Assembly: GCA_028822445.1 (NCBI GenBank)
Contig: JAPKDQ010000002.1
Span: forward strand, 434,001-498,000
Length of the DNA stretch: 64,000 bases
Source of the DNA: Rhodospirillaceae bacterium
Lineage (GTDB): Bacteria > Pseudomonadota > Alphaproteobacteria > Rhodospirillales > Rhodospirillaceae
Direction: 5' to 3'
Of this stretch, positions 9,805 through 20,361 are shown piece after piece. The notes below the pieces were generated by a model. It saw only the letters and a program-made list of their open reading frames with translations, searched no databases and was not told the origin of the DNA. Numbering within the stretch: position 1 is the stretch's first letter; the number at the start of each line of letters is the position of its first letter. Made by a program: the position numbers and the translations under genes.

Positions 9805-12711
9805 GTGGACCCCACATTTCTGACTGGCGCGAACGCTACGTTCGTGGCTGAACTTTACTCTCAGTACTTGCGCGCCCCATCTTCTGTAGACCCGTCCTGG
9901 ACGGAGTTCTTTAAGGATCTAGGTGACGAAGTTGATGACCTTCTAGGGGAGCTTGATGGAGCCAGTTGGGCGCCATCGGAAGCAATCGTCATTGGCGCCA
10001 CTGACGAAGGTGCTGCTGCAAAAAAGCCTTCGGGTAAGGGGCCCGCTGTCAATCAGGCTGATCTTCTTCAGCAAACCGAAGACTCCATTCACGCCTTGCA
10101 AATGATCCGCGCTTATCGGGCGCGGGGCCATCAGATTGCTAACCTCGACCCCCTAAAGCTGCAAGAGCAAGAGCTACACCCAGAGCTTGACCCCAAGATT
10201 CACGGCTTCGACGAGGCTGATATGGACCGCGAGATTTATCTCGGTGGCGTCATGGGCATGGACCACGCCACGCCACGCCTGGTTCTGCAAATTCTCAAAG
10301 ATACGTATTGCGGCTCCATCGGGGTCGAATTTACCCATGTCCAAGATCCGAATCAGAAGTACTGGCTGCAGAAGCGTATCGAAAGCGAACGCAATCAGAC
10401 CGACTTTTCTTACAACGGCAAGAAGGCAATCCTTGAACGCCTCACTGAAGCTGAAGGGTTCGAAAAATTCCTCGGCACAAAATACACTGGCACCAAGCGT
10501 TTTGGTTTGGACGGTGGTGAAGCTTCTGTCCCGGCCATTGAGCAAATTCTCAAAGTCGGCGGCAAGCTAGGTATCTCGCAGGTCGTGCTTGGCATGGCGC
10601 ACCGTGGCCGTTTGAATATTCTCGTGAATGTGATGCATAAGCCATTCACGGCGATCTTCTCAGAGTTTCAGGGCAACTCTTCAAATCCAGACGATGTCGA
10701 AGGCTCTGGTGACGTTAAATATCACCTCGGTACGTCCGCGGACCGAGAGTTTGACGGCAATAACGTTCACCTCTCGTTGACCGCTAATCCGTCTCACCTT
10801 GAAGTAGTCGACCCGGTCGTGCTCGGAAAAGTGCGCGCCAAGCAAGAGCAGATGAAGGACGTTGACCGTAAAAAGGTCATGGGTCTATTGTTGCATGGCG
10901 ACGCGGCTTTTGCTGGTCAGGGCGTGATTGCTGAGTGTTTTGGCTTCTCACAAATTGAGGGCTACACCACTGGCGGCACGATCCATTTTGTCATTAACAA
11001 CCAAATCGGCTTTACGACAACGCCGCAGTACAGTCGCTCCGGTTTGTACTGCACCGACATCGCCAAAATGGTGGAATCTCCAATCTTCCATGTGAACGGT
11101 GATGATGCAGAAGCCGTTGTTCACTGCGCCCGCATCGCGACAGAGTTCCGTCAGGAATTTGGAGTCGACGTTGTGCTCGATCTCGTGTGCTATCGCCGGC
11201 ATGGCCACAATGAAGGGGACGAGCCTAAGTTCACCCAGCCGTTGATGTACGACCGTATTGGCGACCACCCCACAGCCCGCGAGGTTTATGCTGATAAGTT
11301 GGTCGCTGAAGGCACGTTGACGCAGGAACAGGTCGACATGCAGATGAGCCAGTTCCTTCATATGATGGAAGTGGATTTTGAATCTGCGTCGTCCTACCGC
11401 CCTAACAAAGCCGATTGGTTTGAGGGTGCATGGAAGGGCCTCGATCAGCTTGCTGGCGAAGAAGAGTATCAAGAGCACGCAACTGGTGTGGCGGACAAAG
11501 TACTCAAGGAAGTTGGCCAGGCTATCTCATGTGTGCCCGACGACTTTAAGGTTAACTCAAAGATAGCGCGTCAGCTCAAAGCCAAACGCAAAACCATCGA
11601 TAGCGGCGAGGGGGTCGACTGGTCGACCGCAGAAGCCTTGGCTTTGGGTACGCTATTGGTTGAGGGTGCGCCTGTGCGCTTCTCGGGGCAGGATTGCCGA
11701 CGAGGTACGTTCTCGCAGCGTCATGCGTCATTGGTCGATCAAAAGAGCGAAGAGCGCTACGTCATGCTCAATAACATTCGTAACGACCAGGCCTTCTTTG
11801 AAGTTATTGATAGCCCCTTGTCGGAGCTTTCCATCGTTGGTTTTGAGTATGGTTACTCACTGACTGAACCCCATGCCCTTGTGGTGTGGGAAGCTCAGTT
11901 TGGTGATTTCTCCAATGCAGCTCAAATGATCATAGATCAGTTTATCTCGTCCGGTGAGAGTAAATGGTTACGTTTATCTGGCTTGGTTCTTTTGCTCCCC
12001 CATGGGTACGAAGGCCAGGGTCCGGAACACTCGTCAGCCCGGCTTGAGCGTTATCTGCAGATGTGCGGCAATGACAACTGGCAAGTATGTAACATCACAA
12101 CGCCATCAAATTATTTCCATGCCCTGCGTCGTCAGGTCCGCCGCGATTTCCGCAAGCCTTTAGTGATCATGACCCCGAAGTCCTTACTGCGACATAAGAA
12201 ATGCATTAGTCCGCTGTCTGACATGAATACGAAGTCGCAGTTCCAGCGCGTCATTGGTGAAACCGAGAAGGTCGACGCAGCTGACAAAGTCCGCCGCGTC
12301 GTGCTCTGCACCGGCAAGGTTTACTACGACCTTCTGCAAGCCCGCGAAGGTGATGGTACTAAAGATGTCGCCATAATTCGTGTTGAGCAGTTGTATCCAT
12401 GGCCGAAGGAAACGCTCAACAAAGAGCTAAAGAAGTACAAAAATGCTGAAGTCGTTTGGTGCCAGGAAGAACCCGCCAACATGGGCAGCTGGACCTTTGT
12501 CGACCGCCGCATTGAGTACGCGCTCGAAGACATCAACATTAAAGCCAAGCGGCCAGTCTATGCTGGGCGTCTCCCCGCAGCCTCGCCCGCGACTGGCTTT
12601 ATGCAGGTGCACGTTGAAGAACAAAATAAGTTGGTCGAGTGGGCCTTGAACACACCGCTCGGTGACATCCCTCAACCCTTCCGCCGCCGCACTAAGCTGG
12701 CTGCTGAATAA
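9805..12711 (+). CDS. sucA: 2-oxoglutarate dehydrogenase E1 component
   Basis: E1 is the thiamine-diphosphate enzyme that decarboxylates 2-oxoglutarate and transfers the succinyl group to SucB lipoate. At 968 residues it is full length. It begins with the short E2-docking region ([16 protein letters not shown]), then the E1 core with [13 protein letters not shown], the ThDP-binding segment from GDAAFAGQG to NNQIGFTT, and the transketolase-like domain with [17 protein letters not shown] and the E-A-Q-F-G-D-F segment. The start codon is GTG preceded by AGGGA. It opens the sucAB-lpdA operon, separated from sucCD by inserted genes. Confidence 0.97.
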   Translation: MDPTFLTGANATFVAELYSQYLRAPSSVDPSWTEFFKDLGDEVDDLLGELDGASWAPSEAIVIGATDEGAAAKKPSGKGPAVNQADLLQQTEDSIHALQMIRAYRARGHQIANLDPLKLQEQELHPELDPKIHGFDEADMDREIYLGGVMGMDHATPRLVLQILKDTYCGSIGVEFTHVQDPNQKYWLQKRIESERNQTDFSYNGKKAILERLTEAEGFEKFLGTKYTGTKRFGLDGGEASVPAIEQILKVGGKLGISQVVLGMAHRGRLNILVNVMHKPFTAIFSEFQGNSSNPDDVEGSGDVKYHLGTSADREFDGNNVHLSLTANPSHLEVVDPVVLGKVRAKQEQMKDVDRKKVMGLLLHGDAAFAGQGVIAECFGFSQIEGYTTGGTIHFVINNQIGFTTTPQYSRSGLYCTDIAKMVESPIFHVNGDDAEAVVHCARIATEFRQEFGVDVVLDLVCYRRHGHNEGDEPKFTQPLMYDRIGDHPTAREVYADKLVAEGTLTQEQVDMQMSQFLHMMEVDFESASSYRPNKADWFEGAWKGLDQLAGEEEYQEHATGVADKVLKEVGQAISCVPDDFKVNSKIARQLKAKRKTIDSGEGVDWSTAEALALGTLLVEGAPVRFSGQDCRRGTFSQRHASLVDQKSEERYVMLNNIRNDQAFFEVIDSPLSELSIVGFEYGYSLTEPHALVVWEAQFGDFSNAAQMIIDQFISSGESKWLRLSGLVLLLPHGYEGQGPEHSSARLERYLQMCGNDNWQVCNITTPSNYFHALRRQVRRDFRKPLVIMTPKSLLRHKKCISPLSDMNTKSQFQRVIGETEKVDAADKVRRVVLCTGKVYYDLLQAREGDGTKDVAIIRVEQLYPWPKETLNKELKKYKNAEVVWCQEEPANMGSWTFVDRRIEYALEDINIKAKRPVYAGRLPAASPATGFMQVHVEEQNKLVEWALNTPLGDIPQPFRRRTKLAAE

Positions 12712-12736
12712 CCCATCCGCTAGGATCGAGGACGCT

Positions 12737-13960
12737 ATGTCGACAGAAATTAAAGTGCCCCAGCTCGGTGAATCCGTGAGTGAAGCCACCGTGGCTAAAT
12801 GGCTTAAAAAGCCGGGTGAGGCCGTGGCCCTTGATGAACCCCTGGTTGAATTGGAGACCGATAAAGTAACCCTTGAGGTCAATTCTCCGGCTGCAGGGGC
12901 GTTGTTAGAAATTCTTGCCGAAGAAGGGGTGGATGTTGAAGTCGGCGCTATTCTCGCAGTTCTCGCGGAAGGCGCTGGCGGCGCTGCTGCAGCTCCGAGC
13001 AAAAGCGCGGCTACGAAGGCGGAGCCAAAGAAAGCGTTTACTTCTGCGGTTACTCCCGCACCCTCAGCGCCTGCGCCGTCTCTTGGGGCTGGTTATCCGC
13101 TGGCGCCATCCGTGCGCCGGTTGGTTGATGAGCACTACCTCGACCCCAAAACTATCCCGGCAACGGGTAAGAATGGCCGCCTAACCAAGGGTGACGTTCT
13201 CAAGTATGTAGCATCCGGTGGTGAAGGCGTCGTGGCGCCATCCGTGCCCGACCGTGGGCCGCGCGAAGAACGGGTCAAAATGACCCGCCTGCGTCGCAGT
13301 ATTGCTGCTCGACTGAAGGATGCTCAAAACACAGCCGCTATGCTGACCACTTTTAATGAGGTCGACATGACGGCGGTGATGACGGCGCGTAAACAGTATC
13401 AAGATGCATTTGTCAAAAAGAACGGCATCAAGCTTGGCTTTATGTCCTTCTTCGCCAAGGCATGCGTCACCGCGCTTAAAGAACTCCCCGCCGTGAATGG
13501 GTCCGTCGAAGGTGATGAGATCGTTTATAAAAATTACTACGACATCGGTGTTGCCGTCGGCACGCCGCAAGGTCTCGTGGTGCCCGTGGTGCGCGATTGT
13601 GACCTCAAAGGCCTAGCCGCAATTGAAGCTGATATCTCCGGCTATGGGGTGAGGGCCCGAGACGGTAAGCTCACAATGGAAGAAATGACGGGCGGGACAT
13701 TCACCATTTCAAATGGCGGCACCTATGGCTCTATGATGTCAACGCCTATCCTGAATGCACCGCAGTCAGCAGTCTTGGGTATGCACAACATTACGCAGCG
13801 CGCCATGGTGATGCTCGATGGCTCCATCCAGGCGCGGCCAATGATGTATCTCGCCTTGTCCTATGATCACCGGATCATCGATGGCCGCGAAGCTGTCACC
13901 TTCTTGGTCCGCGTTAAGCAATGCCTCGAAGACCCAGCTCGCATGCTTTACGACGTTTAA
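12737..13960 (+). CDS. sucB: Dihydrolipoyl succinyltransferase (OGDH E2)
   Basis: E2 forms the core of the 2-oxoglutarate dehydrogenase complex and moves the succinyl group from lipoate to CoA. The 407 residues show one lipoyl domain with the modified lysine in [13 protein letters not shown], an Ala/Pro-rich linker, an E1/E3-binding domain ([15 protein letters not shown]), and the catalytic domain ending in the [15 protein letters not shown] signature. The ATG is preceded by GAGG and lies 25 bases after sucA; the frame is open further upstream into sucA, but the conserved [15 protein letters not shown] fixes the start here. Confidence 0.97.
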   Translation: MSTEIKVPQLGESVSEATVAKWLKKPGEAVALDEPLVELETDKVTLEVNSPAAGALLEILAEEGVDVEVGAILAVLAEGAGGAAAAPSKSAATKAEPKKAFTSAVTPAPSAPAPSLGAGYPLAPSVRRLVDEHYLDPKTIPATGKNGRLTKGDVLKYVASGGEGVVAPSVPDRGPREERVKMTRLRRSIAARLKDAQNTAAMLTTFNEVDMTAVMTARKQYQDAFVKKNGIKLGFMSFFAKACVTALKELPAVNGSVEGDEIVYKNYYDIGVAVGTPQGLVVPVVRDCDLKGLAAIEADISGYGVRARDGKLTMEEMTGGTFTISNGGTYGSMMSTPILNAPQSAVLGMHNITQRAMVMLDGSIQARPMMYLALSYDHRIIDGREAVTFLVRVKQCLEDPARMLYDV

Positions 13961-14018
13961 CGCATACCTATACTACCAGGATGACTTAGCCTGCACTTAA
14001 AGCGCTAGAGGGACGACC

Positions 14019-15458
14019 ATGAGCGATTCTTCATACGACGTCATTGTTATAGGGGGCGGCCCGGGCGGTTATGTCTGTGCCATTCGCGCGGCTCAGCTGG
14101 GTTTGAAAACAGCCTGTGTCGAAAGTCGCGGCTCCCTTGGCGGAACATGTCTCAACGTTGGCTGTATCCCATCCAAAGCATTGCTGCAGTCTTCGCACTT
14201 CTATGAAGAGGCCAATGTCCATTTCGCCGACCACGGTATTAAGGTGTCGGATGTTAAGCTCGACCTCAAGACCATGATGTCACGTAAAGATGATGTGGTG
14301 ACCCAACTCACTCAGGGCATCGAGTTTCTATTCAAGAAAAATAAGGTCGATTACTTTAAAGGCCTAGGCAGCATTACTAAAGCTGAGCCCGGTGCTCATG
14401 AAGTAACCATCAAGCTAGATAGCCTAGGGAAAAACGATCAGGGCAAGGCTCAGAAGATCACCACTAAGAACGTGGTTGTTGCGACGGGCTCGGAAGTCAC
14501 GCCGCTGCCAGGCGTCAACATCGATGAGAAAACCATTATCAGCTCCACCGGCGCGCTTGATCTCAAGGAAGTGCCAAAGTCCATGGTGGTTATTGGCGCC
14601 GGTGTCATCGGCCTAGAAATGGGTTCGGTCTGGCGTCGCCTCGGGGCAGATGTCACCGTGGTCGAATACCTAGATTTCATTCTGCCGCCTATGGATGCGG
14701 AAGTGCGCAAGCAGACGCAGCGCATTCTCGAAAAGCAAGGCCTCAAGTTTAGGCTCGGCACCAAGGTTACTGGCGTGAGGGCGGGAACATCCAGCGCAAC
14801 AGTCTCGGTCGAAGCGGCTACTGGTGGCGATGCAGAAAGTCTCAAGGCGGACGTAGTGCTGGTTGCTATTGGCCGTCGCCCCTTCACCCATGGGCTGGGC
14901 CTGGATAAAGCAGGCGTTAACTTAACCGACCACGGCTTTGTTGAAGTGGATGATCACTTCCAGACTAACGTGGAAGGGATTTTCGCCATTGGTGATGTCA
15001 TTGGCGGCATGATGCTGGCACATAAAGCCGAAGACGAAGGGGTTGTGGTTGCTGAATTACTCACCGGTCTGACACCGCACATCAACTACGGTGCTATCGC
15101 CTCGGTCGTCTACACTTGGCCCGAAGTGGCCAGTGTCGGAAAAACCGAAGAACAACTCAAAGAGGCGGGCACAAGATACAAAAGCGGCAAGTTCCCGTTC
15201 ACCGCGAACTCCCGCGCCCGCGCTAATGGCGATACGGATGGCTTTGTGAAGATTCTGGCCGATGCCGAGACTGACGAAGTATTGGGCTGCCATATCATTG
15301 GGCCGCTTGCCGGTGATTTGATTATGGAAATCTCTCTGGGGATGGAGTTTACCGCGTCAGCCGAAGACATTGGCCGCACTTGCCATGCTCACCCTCAATT
15401 GGGTGAAGCGGTGAAGGAGGCGGCGTTGGCCGTTCACAAGCGCCCGATCCATATGTAG
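14019..15458 (+). CDS. lpdA: Dihydrolipoamide dehydrogenase (E3)
   Basis: This FAD enzyme re-oxidises dihydrolipoamide and reduces NAD. The FAD Rossmann motif [17 protein letters not shown] is at residue 12, the redox disulfide in [13 protein letters not shown] near residue 43, the NAD-binding [13 protein letters not shown] near residue 188, the second FAD motif [11 protein letters not shown], and the C-terminal catalytic HAHPQLGE. Its 479 residues are standard. It is the third gene of the OGDH operon and may also serve pyruvate dehydrogenase if no second copy exists elsewhere. Confidence 0.97.
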   Translation: MSDSSYDVIVIGGGPGGYVCAIRAAQLGLKTACVESRGSLGGTCLNVGCIPSKALLQSSHFYEEANVHFADHGIKVSDVKLDLKTMMSRKDDVVTQLTQGIEFLFKKNKVDYFKGLGSITKAEPGAHEVTIKLDSLGKNDQGKAQKITTKNVVVATGSEVTPLPGVNIDEKTIISSTGALDLKEVPKSMVVIGAGVIGLEMGSVWRRLGADVTVVEYLDFILPPMDAEVRKQTQRILEKQGLKFRLGTKVTGVRAGTSSATVSVEAATGGDAESLKADVVLVAIGRRPFTHGLGLDKAGVNLTDHGFVEVDDHFQTNVEGIFAIGDVIGGMMLAHKAEDEGVVVAELLTGLTPHINYGAIASVVYTWPEVASVGKTEEQLKEAGTRYKSGKFPFTANSRARANGDTDGFVKILADAETDEVLGCHIIGPLAGDLIMEISLGMEFTASAEDIGRTCHAHPQLGEAVKEAALAVHKRPIHM

Positions 15459-15487
15459 GTCTTTCGAGGGCTTCTGGAGTCTTACTC

Positions 15488-16279
15488 ATGTTCCGTGTAC
15501 GTGCGCCTTCCGTTGCAGTTATCATTCCCGCCCACAACGCGTCGGAGACGCTTGACCGTGCGGTGCGAAGTGCCGTTGATAGCGTTGCAGCCGCGCGGGA
15601 TAAGATCCCAGAATTGATCCCTGAAATCGTCGTGGTCGACGACCTCTCAACCGACAACACGCGCGATATCATCAGGGCTTGGTCTAAAAAAACCCCTGAG
15701 ATAAGACTGGTGACCTGCGAAGAAAACCAAGGTCCCGGTTTCGCCCGTAACGAGGGTGTGCGCAAAACCACGGCGTCTTTTCTGTTCTTCCTCGATTCCG
15801 ATGATGTGTTCTATGCCAACCACGTTCATCTGTGTGTGCGGCGCTTGCTTGAGAACGATGATCTCGGCTACGTCTTTACCAAGCTCCATGTCGACATGCA
15901 GATGCATAAGCAATGGCGGGGCCACCTGGATGAAAACAACCCAATCAACTTTTGTGTCCGTCGCGTGTGGCACGATATGATTCTTGGGTTTACAGAAGAG
16001 CCCGACTTTCGCAACTATCGTACGGAAGACACCTTGTATCGTCGCTGTTTGCGAGACCTTGTCGCCCACGAGCAACTCGACGTGGAAACCTGTGAACAAT
16101 TTGTGTCGCCGGGCAACACCCTAGATCGTCAGCGTGACAAGTTTGGTATGTCCATGGCCGATTGGAATGCCAAAGTGAAGGCCGGCGAACGCGATGATGG
16201 GTTTGTCTTGACCGACGACATGGAGCGAGTTGTTGAGGCGCGCCTTACCCATGTGCGGAATTTGTTAGGCGGGCCTTAG
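15488..16279 (+). CDS. Family 2 glycosyltransferase
   Basis: The N-terminal half has the GT-A nucleotide-sugar fold: VAVIIPAHNASETLDRAVR, then VVVDDLSTDNT, the ENQGPGFARNEG loop, and the metal-binding FLDSDDVF. The remaining 130 residues are more variable and contain no membrane segment, so this is a soluble or peripherally attached transferase of 263 residues. Donor and acceptor cannot be inferred. It starts 29 bases after lpdA in the same direction with no terminator between, so it is probably read with the OGDH operon, an unusual companion. Confidence 0.85.
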   Translation: MFRVRAPSVAVIIPAHNASETLDRAVRSAVDSVAAARDKIPELIPEIVVVDDLSTDNTRDIIRAWSKKTPEIRLVTCEENQGPGFARNEGVRKTTASFLFFLDSDDVFYANHVHLCVRRLLENDDLGYVFTKLHVDMQMHKQWRGHLDENNPINFCVRRVWHDMILGFTEEPDFRNYRTEDTLYRRCLRDLVAHEQLDVETCEQFVSPGNTLDRQRDKFGMSMADWNAKVKAGERDDGFVLTDDMERVVEARLTHVRNLLGGP

Positions 16280-16435
16280 TGCTTTTTGTGCGCGTGCATA
16301 CCTTAATCGTGAGATCCGTTCCCCACGGCACAAAAATCTAAAGTTCTGGTGAAAGACCTATTTTTCTGGTTGGCGGGCACTTGTTCATATTTTGGGTTAG
16401 CGCTTTGAGAACACCTATTAATTTTTAAGAACCGC

Positions 16436-17941
16436 CTATTCGGCAAAGACCTGAGCATTATGTAGCATCAATCGGTCGTTGACTGGCGCCCATGTTTTGA
16501 CGCGTTTACCTAAGCCATCAAGGCCAAGAATTGGGAACAGGAGAATGCTCGATGCTTCATCTCGGTACCGCTTGATCACTTGTCGCGTTAGGTCGAGCCG
16601 CTTTTCCGTATCGGCGGTAATTTTAGCCTCTTGGTAGAAAGCCTCCGCTATCGGGTCACAGAACCAGGGGGCGCTCCAGGTACAGGAGTGTAAACGGAAC
16701 GGTCTCAGGCCATCCATGGTGGGGCCAGTGGCAAAATCGACGCTGAACATAGACCCAGCCCAACCGCCTTTGGTCATGCGCGATACAACTTGGTTGTACA
16801 TGATCGGGCGCACTTCAACGCGCACGTTGACGAGGGCTAAGTCGGCAGCAACCTGCTGCATGACCGCGTCCGTCGAACTATTAGCGCCGGTGACCACTTC
16901 AAACACCACGTCAAACCCATCCGCCATGCCAGCGTCTGCTAATAGGGCGCGGGCTTTATCAGGGTCGTACGGGTAGGGCTCCAGGCTTGGGTCAAAGCCG
17001 ATCGCGTTTTCCGGCGTCGGCTGGCTCGCTGGCTTGACGTAGCCGCCCAATAAGGCTGCCGCGATGGCTTCCCGATTGACCGCATAGTTCATGGCTTGTC
17101 GCACGCGAACATCCTGAAACGGTGTGTCGTCTACCATCGTGTTTAGGGCGATTACGGAAATGCGAACCGGGTTGCGCGGCACCAAGCGTAAGCCTCGTGC
17201 TTTCAGTCGCGGTTCATCGTCGGGACCTAGATTGATCGCGACGTCGATCCGGCCGGAGGATAAAGCCTGCAACCGCGATGTTGCTTGAGGTAAAACTAAA
17301 ACTTCTAGCCTGCTTATTTTTGGTGCGCGCCAGGATGTCGTGTTGGCGCTTAGCAGGATGCGTTCGGCCAGCCAGTCGTCCACCACAAAGGGCCCAGAGC
17401 CTATGGGGCCCGACACCAATCCTTGGGGTCCGTTGTCCTTCAAATATTTTGGTGGAACGAGATAAAAGAAGGACATGTAACGGGGTAATAAGGCGTGCGG
17501 TGCGGTTGTTGTGATCTCGACCGTTAATTTATCGAGGCTGCGGACGCCAGCGATGAAATCGAATTCCCGGGGCAGACTGAAAGGAATGAAGTCATCTCGC
17601 TCAAAAGCGGCAACCATCGAGACGACGGTTTCTGCGTTGACGGGTTCGCCGTTCGAAAACTGTGTGTCCGGCCTGATGTCGAAGGTCCAGGTAAGGTCAT
17701 CGATGCGGTTCCAGGAGATTGCGATCTGGGGGGTAACGGCACCTTGTTCATTGACCTGTGTCAACGTGTCGTAAATTGCTGGATAGAACATGTGCGGCGT
17801 TGTACCGGTGGTGAAGAACGGGTTCCCTCGGGCCGGCGGCATCGCAATCATGCCAATGCGTAATAGGCTTTCCGTCTGCGCCGTAGATTGGGCGGGTACT
17901 GTGCCAAGCAAGGCGGCGAAAAGGACCGTGGCACGTTTCAC
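16436..17941 (-). CDS. ABC transporter substrate-binding protein, family 5
   Basis: This 501-residue periplasmic protein has a cleavable signal peptide (FAALLGTVPAQSTAQ) and the DppA/OppA-type fold: an early AIYDTLTQVNEQGAVTPQIA segment, WTFDIRPDTQFSNGEPVNAE, and DVRVRQAMNYAVNREAI. Such proteins bind peptides, glycosides or nickel complexes; the ligand here is unknown. It follows its paralog by 3 bases and ends far from any permease or ATPase gene, so it must borrow a transporter or act as a sensor. The two proteins share the domain layout, including a near-identical MRPFRLHSC-type C-terminal segment (LRPFRLHSCTWSAPWFC here). Confidence 0.87.
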   Translation of the reverse strand: MKRATVLFAALLGTVPAQSTAQTESLLRIGMIAMPPARGNPFFTTGTTPHMFYPAIYDTLTQVNEQGAVTPQIAISWNRIDDLTWTFDIRPDTQFSNGEPVNAETVVSMVAAFERDDFIPFSLPREFDFIAGVRSLDKLTVEITTTAPHALLPRYMSFFYLVPPKYLKDNGPQGLVSGPIGSGPFVVDDWLAERILLSANTTSWRAPKISRLEVLVLPQATSRLQALSSGRIDVAINLGPDDEPRLKARGLRLVPRNPVRISVIALNTMVDDTPFQDVRVRQAMNYAVNREAIAAALLGGYVKPASQPTPENAIGFDPSLEPYPYDPDKARALLADAGMADGFDVVFEVVTGANSSTDAVMQQVAADLALVNVRVEVRPIMYNQVVSRMTKGGWAGSMFSVDFATGPTMDGLRPFRLHSCTWSAPWFCDPIAEAFYQEAKITADTEKRLDLTRQVIKRYRDEASSILLFPILGLDGLGKRVKTWAPVNDRLMLHNAQVFAE

Positions 17942-17944
17942 AGG

Positions 17945-19450
17945 TCAGTCTTCCAAAGTAATTGCGTGGAAGGGAATGATACCGCCGACTTGATTGTATC
18001 CATGCACGCGGGGGTTAATGCCGTCTAGCCCCATGTTTTCGACCAGCATCAATGATACCGCTTCATCGCGATAATGCTTGAGAACCTTGCGCACGGCGGC
18101 GATCCGGTCTGCAGGATTCATTGCGTGTTTGGCCTGCTCAATAAAGGGTTGGATTGTCTCGTCGCAGTACCACGGATATGACCACGCACAAGAGTGTAAG
18201 CGGAACGGTCTCATGCTGCCGCCGGTTGGAAGAACTTCATATTCAAAACCGAAGGCCTGCCCGCTCCATTTACCCTGCAAAATACCTTGTACGTATTGGC
18301 TAAAGGGTAGGGGGTGCACTTCCATGCCGACCCCCACTTTAGCGAGGTCGGCGGCGACCTGCTGATACATTGCTGCCATATGTGTGCCGCCGGTGCCGAA
18401 GCTAAATTCGAAGATAAAGGAAAAGCCATCCGGATACCCCGCTTCAGCCAAGAGCACGCGCGCTTTGTCTGGATCATAAGGATACGGCTTTAGCGCATCG
18501 TCTCGTTCAGGGTGTGTTCTGGGGCTCATTTGATCAACGACAGCAGAACGGCCGTCCATAATCATGATTGCTATCGCCTCTTTGTTGACGGCGTAGTTCA
18601 GGGCACGACGCACGCGGACATCTTGGAGGGGCGATTTAACCAACGTATTGAATGAAACAACCTGTGTTGAAGTTGCCGGCCGTTGGTAGGTGTTGAAACC
18701 TGAAGCCTCAATGTTGAACGCATCATCCGGCCCAATCTCCGAGGCGACATCAATGCGGCCTGTCATCAATGCGGCAACACGTGATGAGGCCTCAGGGAGG
18801 TCCAGTATTTCAAGCGTAGAGACTTTCGGCGGACGCCAGGCATTGGTGTGTGCCTTAAGTAAAACCTGGGTTGGGTTCCATTCCGTCACCGCAAAGGGGC
18901 CGCTGCCAATTGGATCAAAGGCAAAGCCTTCACGCCCAACCTTTTTCCAATGGGCTGGTGCTACGATGGGAATGATTGCCATCAAACGCGGAAATTCGGG
19001 GGCTGGCCCGGTCGTAACAAAGCGTAGCGTTAAGGAATCGAGAGCTTCCATGCTTTCGATATCTTTGACGTCTTGGGCAAGGGACTCTCGCATACCCTCT
19101 TCCGACTGTAGGTAGGCGTAGCTTTCTATAACCGCGTTTGCATCTAGCGCTTCCCCATTAGAAAAGGTAACGCCGTTGCGCAGCGTGATGACCCAAGTCT
19201 GGTCGTCTGTGTTCTCCCAAGAGACCGCTAAAGCGGGCTGTATCGACAGGTTCGGGCCGAGATGGGTCAGTGTGTCGAATATTGCTCGTAACGTATACCA
19301 ACCGGTGCGGGCACTCGAAAAATAGGGGTTTCCATTACCATTGGGCAAAGACCCCAAGCCCAGGCGTAATGTCGTTTCTGAAGCCGCCGTATGCGACAGG
19401 GCCGTCGCAAGGATGCCACACAAAAGAGATAATTTTGATAAATGTTTCAT
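17945..19450 (-). CDS. ABC transporter substrate-binding protein, family 5 (paralog)
   Basis: The first of the tandem pair, also 501 residues, with signal peptide LCGILATALSHTAASE. Conserved family blocks include AIFDTLTHLGPNLSIQPALA, WVITLRNGVTFSNGEALDA and DVRVRRALNYAVNKEAIA. Its C-terminal RPFRLHSCAWSYPWYCDETI matches the neighbour closely, so the pair arose by tandem duplication and probably binds related ligands. The downstream paralog starts 3 bases after its stop, which points to one transcript. No permease genes adjoin. It is divergent from the outer-membrane-type protein gene at 19519. Confidence 0.87.
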   Translation of the reverse strand: MKHLSKLSLLCGILATALSHTAASETTLRLGLGSLPNGNGNPYFSSARTGWYTLRAIFDTLTHLGPNLSIQPALAVSWENTDDQTWVITLRNGVTFSNGEALDANAVIESYAYLQSEEGMRESLAQDVKDIESMEALDSLTLRFVTTGPAPEFPRLMAIIPIVAPAHWKKVGREGFAFDPIGSGPFAVTEWNPTQVLLKAHTNAWRPPKVSTLEILDLPEASSRVAALMTGRIDVASEIGPDDAFNIEASGFNTYQRPATSTQVVSFNTLVKSPLQDVRVRRALNYAVNKEAIAIMIMDGRSAVVDQMSPRTHPERDDALKPYPYDPDKARVLLAEAGYPDGFSFIFEFSFGTGGTHMAAMYQQVAADLAKVGVGMEVHPLPFSQYVQGILQGKWSGQAFGFEYEVLPTGGSMRPFRLHSCAWSYPWYCDETIQPFIEQAKHAMNPADRIAAVRKVLKHYRDEAVSLMLVENMGLDGINPRVHGYNQVGGIIPFHAITLED

Positions 19451-19518
19451 GGAAACTTAGAGTACGGAGGGTTTACAGCATCTGTCCAGGCGGCCTCTCA
19501 ATTGATTATACTTCTCCT

Positions 19519-20331
19519 ATGATAAATCCACCTTCTTTAAAGCCAGCCCTTTTTGGGGTGGTGGCCCTTTGTTCGGTTTCCACTGCAGCTATGGCGCAGT
19601 CAGATGACCTAAAGTTTAGTATGAGCCTCGGGGTGGACTACACAACCGGCTCGTACGGTGACACCGACCGGGACACGGAAATTCTTTATGCGCCCCTTTC
19701 CTTACGCGTGGACGGTGGCCCCTGGATTATTCGTGCTGTGTTGCCCTGGCTTCATGTTAGTGGGCCCGCGCTGATTCTTGACGGTGCCGATAGTGGAAGT
19801 ATTGGAAAGAGAGAAAACGCATCGGATTCTGGCCTTGGCGATATTTCATTGTCGCTGATGTACAGCTTTGAACAGTTCTATGAAGATAATTTGTTTGTTG
19901 ATGTTTCGACGCGCGTGAAGATCCCAACAGCCAGTTTTGAGGCTGGACTTGGGACCGGTAGGGCGGATGCATCGCTGCAATTTGATGTCGCGAAGGCCAT
20001 TGGCCCGTTCATTCCGTTTGCCACCTTTGGCTACAAATGGGCCGGCGTGCCCGATGGGTTTAAATTTCGCAACACTGCCTACGGAAGTGTAGGTCTACAG
20101 TACTCATGGTCAGACCGTGTTGCGACCGGCGTCGCTTATGATTACCGACAAGCATCTCTTGAGACATCGGAAGACCCCCAAGATGGCATGGCCTATCTCA
20201 ATATCCGCTTTGCTGATGACTGGTCCGTCAATCTTTATACGGTGATGGGATTTTCAGAGAACAGCCCAGATGCTGGTGGCGGTGTATCGTTTACGTACCG
20301 CTTTCCTCAGCGCGGTCGCCCGACGCGCTAG
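19519..20331 (+). CDS. Predicted outer-membrane beta-barrel protein
   Basis: The protein has a signal peptide (LFGVVALCSVSTAAMAQ) and then many alternating amphipathic strands such as DISLSLMYSFEQ, LFVDVSTRVKIPTA and AYGSVGLQYSWSDRVATGVAYDY, ending close to an aromatic residue (VSFTYRF plus eight residues). This pattern suits a barrel of perhaps 10-12 strands at 270 residues. It resembles proteins often annotated as transporter or MetA-type outer-membrane proteins, but function is unknown. The frame is open upstream into the SBP gene; I chose the ATG giving a clean signal peptide. No strong ribosome site is present. It converges on the DUF5666 lipoprotein gene with 30 bases between. Confidence 0.7.
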   Translation: MINPPSLKPALFGVVALCSVSTAAMAQSDDLKFSMSLGVDYTTGSYGDTDRDTEILYAPLSLRVDGGPWIIRAVLPWLHVSGPALILDGADSGSIGKRENASDSGLGDISLSLMYSFEQFYEDNLFVDVSTRVKIPTASFEAGLGTGRADASLQFDVAKAIGPFIPFATFGYKWAGVPDGFKFRNTAYGSVGLQYSWSDRVATGVAYDYRQASLETSEDPQDGMAYLNIRFADDWSVNLYTVMGFSENSPDAGGGVSFTYRFPQRGRPTR

Positions 20332-20361
20332 CTTGCTTAGCCATATTATGAGCCGAGCTCG

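Noticed and set aside
10948-11478. Minus-strand ORF of 176 codons
   Set aside because: Antisense to the catalytic part of sucA.
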